DNA of 64,000 nt, from positions 186,001-250,000 of the forward strand of contig NW_008805074.1 of assembly GCF_000004825.1 (NCBI RefSeq). The letters are read 5' to 3'. How positions within the stretch are numbered: the stretch's first letter is position 1; each line of letters opens with the position of its first letter. Shown piece after piece: positions 59,572 to 64,000 of this stretch. Both the position numbers and the translations under genes were made by a program. Source of the DNA: Heterostelium album PN500 (lineage: Eukaryota; Evosea; Eumycetozoa; Acytosteliales; Acytosteliaceae). The notes beneath the pieces were generated by a model. That model saw only the letters and a program-made list of their open reading frames with translations. It searched no databases and had not been told where the DNA came from.

Positions 59572-61199
59572 TTATTGACGGAATGTACTAGTTATATTTT
59601 GAAGTGTCATCGATAGTATCTCCGATTTAAGTCGTGTTAGACGTTCTTCGTTTAGATAGAGTGGATTACCTCGTTGGAATCCAAAGTCTTCTGAACCATG
59701 TTGATCTAGATAGATACTGTGACACCATAGTTTAACAGTCGACTTGTTGATGATAAGTACAACGATTTTGGCGAAAACAAAGATTACACCATATCCACCG
59801 CCACCTCCACACTTTTGAGCATGTCCTACGTATTCGTCAACTTCGCAGAGATAGGCGCCACATAACAAACAGAGCGATGAGTTCAATCCAATCGGTTTCT
59901 TCTTACAGCAATCACAAGATTTCTTTGTAGACTCCAAGTAGAAATGATGATAGTCACGCTCCAACTTGGCTAGCTGGAACTCACAATATCTCCAGATTGT
60001 AGGTGACAACGGTAGTTTCGATTCCGAAATATCTTGACCAATCCACAAATTATAACAGTACTCCAATAGCTTATAGTCATCTCTCTTTAGTTCGTTCAGT
60101 ACATTTGAGAGTTGAAGTGAGTTGACGATCGAGTGATATTGGACATCTATTGGTAAATTGAATTGCAAATCAAATTTGGTGCCATCAACCAATCCACTAG
60201 TATCTCTTCCTTGATAATTAACTATAGTTACAAATAGATATAGCTTTCTTAGGAATGGCATAACTAAAAGCATAACATCTTCTTCTATTGAATCAATAGA
60301 TTGTTTTAATTCAATAAGATTATTACATCTCTATAATTAATATAGAGTTATTTGTATTATTAGTATAAACTGTATAATATTATTTAATAAACTTTTACTT
60401 ACATTTAATATTAATAATGATTGTAAAATTGAAGCTGTAAAGTGTAGTTTAATGATGTCTATGAATTGAGACTTGAGATGATCGTGTGGTATCTTCTCAT
60501 TAAGTAGATACATTCTTACCAGCATACCAAACATATCTAGGTTTAAAAACTCTGATATTCTTTCTTTGGTCGAGAATATACTGCTTAGTATCATGTGTAA
60601 TGATCTATTATCGATTACATGTTGACTATTATATTGTTCATGAGCTGTAAACTTTAGTAATGATTGCAAAGAAAATAACTCTTGTTGTGATAATGAATCT
60701 AATGATTGACCTTTGTTATTCCTCTTACTTAATTCTAATATTGTAATAGATGATATAACCTAGGTAGGTAGATAGATATGAATAATGTGGTATGTTATTA
60801 GTAAAATTATTATTATTATATTTAAAATATTTAAAAAAACATTAAACATACCATTGATAATAGTTTATGAGGTTGTATTTCTTCTTGTGTTTGATTCATA
60901 TTGAATTCCTCTTGTTTAGAACTGAATGAATCGAACCATTCTTGAAGCGTTGAAGATGAGCTATTCTTTGACAATGGTGTTAGTGTTTGCTGCTCTACGA
61001 ATGGAATCTGTGTATTAACCAATCTTCTACATGCTGGACAATTGTATTTTTGATCTTTCAACTTCTTTAGACATTCCAAATGCATCGAGTGTGAACAAAA
61101 TGTAATAAATAAATTATCATTTCTATGTGTATCTTTAAATAATTCATAATCAACAGTGGTACTATTATCATTATTATTAATATTATTGTTATTGTTATC

Positions 61200-61232
<33 letters not shown>

Positions 61233-64000
61233 AATCGATTGTAAATGTGAAAGTAATGAATTCTTTTGAAGATAAGCAAGTAGAGCAAATGGTGATTTCT
61301 TTGGTATCAGATCTGCCTTACAGAGTACACAACATCCATAGTTTTGAGTTTCTTCTTCCTCTTCATAGTCATCATCGCCCATATCTTCGAGAAATGTTGC
61401 TTGTTGTTTTGCAAACTTTGACATAATCTCCATTTGTCTTTTCTTTGCCAATTCTTTAGCATGTTCAGAAGCATTACTATGATTATGATTATTATTATTA
61501 TTATTATTATTGTTGTTGTTGTTGTTATTATTATTAATATTTATATTTCCATCGATACTATTATTATTATTATTATTGTTATTATCAATGTTTATAAATT
61601 GTTGAATAGTAGGATGATTTAAACATTCTTTAATGTTTTGATGATGTGTTTCAAAGTTATTAGTTTGTAACATTAGATGAAGTAAAGTATACAGTGAATG
61701 GCTGGTAGTATTGGTGAGTGTGTAGGTGTTTGGTTTGATATGATGGAATAGATTATACATGAAATCGGTGGGGTTGTAACCGAAATCAAAGTTCTTTTGT
61801 ACGGTTGTTGGTTTGGATTTAGTGGAGCTGGCAACGAGTGTAGCTGTGTTGGCATTTGGTGTGTAGATTCTCAGTATCAACTTGATTAGATATATACAGT
61901 TGGTTATTAGTAGATCCGATGATCTAGCACTTCCACACAAACTATTGAATAGCACCGAATAGATAATGGCATGCAGTATATCACAATTGAGTAGTTGGTC
62001 TATGTTACTATAACATGGAAGAGTAGGACGAATCGATTCAAGATATCGCGAATGCTCTGGATACAGATGTTTCTCTCCACGCTTGGTTGCATCACGCACG
62101 AGATTCTGGTAGCGTTCCGTTGCCATTTGTACTTCCTGTCTTGTGTAGTGAGGATAGAACGGTGTCCATTCCTCCCAAGACTTTGGCTTGAGTTCATACT
62201 TGCCGGAATCGGTAGGAGTAGGTGGATGAAAGTCGGCCACTCCACTGAGAATACTATCGAATGCACCACCTACTTTTTCAAAGAGCTCGACATGTCGTTG
62301 GAATATGTCACCGTGTCTCATACGCCCGGCAACCGCTAGATGATGAATAATCTCAACGCGCACTGCATCCTCAAAGGTCATAGACGCCAAACGAGTACGG
62401 TCTGTTACCATTCCAATGACGAGTGAAGTCATATCCTCTGCTACAATGACATTGGCTTTATCTGTGTCCGATTGTTTAACTTGAGAGCTAGATCGATCCA
62501 ATGTGTGTTTGGTTATCGTTCCGTCCAGTGTAAACCAAGTCGCCAGTTCACTGCGATCCAGCAGCTGTGCATAGAATTCCACTGGCAACATACAGCTAGC
62601 TACATACTGCAGCAGAAAGAAGTCGTTATGAGATAACTCATAGGTGTGTAGATAGGTGTAGGATTGGAGTTTGACGGATTGACCGTTTCTCACCCATAGA
62701 CCAGCCTGTATCTGTGCTACCAATACACGCACGCGAATAAGAGGGTCGATCAACATTGACGGTTTGATAATACCGTTGGAAGATGATAGTACAACCGATG
62801 GATGCACTCCAAATTTCGATGACATCTGTAGGAGTATCGTAGTGAGTGATCGATGCATCGGTAGATGGAAAGATACTGGCTGTCTGGACAATCGGTAGTC
62901 CGGTATGACAATGTCACGCGTACCTTTCTTCCAGACGGCAGTCGGTGAGTAGAATCTACCGATCATATTATAGAGGTTATCTACGTAGATCTGGATGTGT
63001 TGCTGACCGTGAGCAACCTCACGGAAATGTTTACCGAGCGGTGAGAATATACACTTCCTATAGTAATATTCAATGTAGAATCGGTTGTGCCATGTTTCAT
63101 CGTCGTACTCTTGAGAGGTCGACTTTATCGTGATGGCACCCATCTCCTGTGTCAAATACAACGCTCTCTGAAGTAAAAGAATCTGACTTGGATTCTCCAA
63201 CAACCAAAGAAAACTAGATTTATTTCTAATAATACAACTTTTAAGTTTGCTATATTAATACTCCTTTATCATGATTTTAGTTAGTTAATATATTAATAAC
63301 TTACCAAATATCAGATAATGGTCTAAAATATTGTTTATCCTTCATTATCTTTTGTTTGAAATCGATTTGACCATCTACCATTGCTGATTCAAATGTTTTT
63401 AATAAGTTATTAATAATTGGTGTCATATCTATAGATAGATAGTTAGAGAAAGAAAAAGAAACATTTTGAATAATTTATGTTAATGTTTATGATTATGATT
63501 TAGTAAACAAGTTTGTTCATATATAATGCATGACTAACTAACTTACTGTTGGTGGATACAATTTTATAGGCAACGGAATCAACAGAGAATAGTTGGATCG
63601 TTAAATTAAATACAGTGTTTCTTTGATGTTTGATTGTTAGTTTTCTGATGTGTTCGTAATTCTCTGCTAGATAAATTGCTAGATCATCACGCAACTCCAA
63701 ACATATAAAGAGCGATACGATGACACGTTCCAACTGTTCACTTCCCAATGTCATCAACTGTAACAAATTCGAGTATATTCGTCTACGAATTGGTTTGTCA
63801 AAGCGCATCAACACTTCACCTATACACAACGATATCTTGTCTCCAAAGACATCGATCATCTTTCCTATCAAGTCAACCAAACAATCGATAAACTCTTGAT
63901 CTCTATTAAATGAAGATTGACCAATAGTTGTTGTTGTTGTTGTTGCAGATGCAGTTACAGTTGCAGTTGCAGTTACAGTTGTTGTCATATTACTATTATT
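59572..64000 (-). CDS. UBR1/UBR2-type N-recognin E3 ubiquitin ligase, C-terminal part (5' end outside window)
   Basis: Exons visible: >64000-63547, 63428-63305, 63213-60852, 60759-60403, 60330-59572, all GT-AG and in phase; about 1,350 C-terminal residues. The UBR box that would read N-degrons is expected upstream, beyond the window. Present are the central helical domain (PLxHFREVA-like, IGRFYSPTAVWKK, FHLPMHRSLTTILLQMSSKFG, FLLQYVASCMLP); a RING-like module split by Asn-rich tracts (CCVLCKADLIPKKSPFALL, then FCSHSMHLECL and NCPACRRLVNTQIPF); and the UBR cap (CLLCGAYLCEVD, GHAQKC, a Gly run, then SIYLDQHGSEDFGFQRGNPL). The last motif is diagnostic. Cytosolic and nuclear N-end-rule ligase by family. 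The first exon is open to the right edge with an Asn/Thr-rich start, probably internal. Confidence 0.88.

Noticed and set aside
63500-64000. Met near the right edge as the true start of the UBR gene
   Set aside because: The frame stays open to the edge (Asn-Asn-Ser-Asn before the Met) and the UBR box is still missing, so the gene should continue beyond the window.

Overview
The window looks like nuclear DNA of a dictyostelid social amoeba (Amoebozoa). The evidence is: very AT-rich intergenic DNA full of poly(A)/poly(T) runs; short GT-AG introns (mostly about 60-120 nt); Asn-, Gln- and Ser/Thr-rich tracts inside otherwise conserved proteins; and dictyostelid hallmark families (a discoidin lectin, F-box/FNIP-repeat proteins, a DhkG-like hybrid histidine kinase, an MKC-like STE kinase). 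Coding GC is higher than I would expect for D. discoideum itself, so a group 1-3 species is my guess. No mobile element, CRISPR array or rRNA was recognised. Most genes have introns; I placed splice sites by eye from GT/AG, reading phase and protein family, so exon coordinates are predictions.

Layout. 0-5 kb: PHD/RING SNF2 ATPase (-). 5-8.8 kb: gene-free. 8.8-10.9 kb: HRI-like eIF2alpha kinase (+). 11-15.2 kb: two F-box/FNIP proteins (-) flanking a tRNA-Leu(CAA). 15.8-16.8 kb: exosome subunit RRP42/EXOSC7 (-). 16.9-25.2 kb: DhkG-like hybrid histidine kinase (-). 26.2-27.3 kb: MCTS1 in six small exons (-). 27.5-30.7 kb: a secreted CAP-papain fusion protease (-), divergent from a membrane protein carrying a cathepsin-propeptide (I29) domain (+). 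30.7-32.5 kb: splicing factor RED/IK (-). 33.1-34.8 kb: HSPA14/Ssz1-like Hsp70 (-), divergent from an Oca4-like inactive phosphatase (35.2-36.9 kb, +). 37.2-38.3 kb: Sec14-like protein (+). 38.9-40.3 kb: GYPPQQ-repeat C2 protein (+). 40.5-41.8 kb: LAGLIDADG-endonuclease/dUTPase fusion (-). 42.3-44 kb: DnaJ type A (+). 44.9-45.7 kb: discoidin (+). 47.2-49.9 kb: MKC-type kinase with a phosphatase-like N-terminus (+). 50-50.7 kb: Myb/SANT-like protein (-). 52.9-54.7 kb: LPA1/2-phosphoglycerate-kinase-like P-loop protein (-). 54.9-55.9 kb: GYF-like protein (+). 57-58.6 kb: Cys-rich receptor-like membrane protein (+). 59.1-59.3 kb: 66-aa membrane protein (-). 59.6 kb to the right edge: 3' part of a UBR-type N-recognin E3 ligase (-).

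Themes. Several genes belong to translation and proteostasis (eIF2alpha kinase, MCTS1, Hsp70, DnaJ, UBR ligase, exosome) and to signalling (hybrid kinase, MKC kinase), but no operon-like logic is expected in a eukaryote. The most unusual items are the endonuclease-dUTPase fusion, and the neighbouring pair in which a papain protease lacking its propeptide sits back to back with a membrane protein that has a propeptide but no protease. Two conserved genes (DhkG-like and LPA1-like) show one-base reading-frame problems that could be assembly errors or real lesions.
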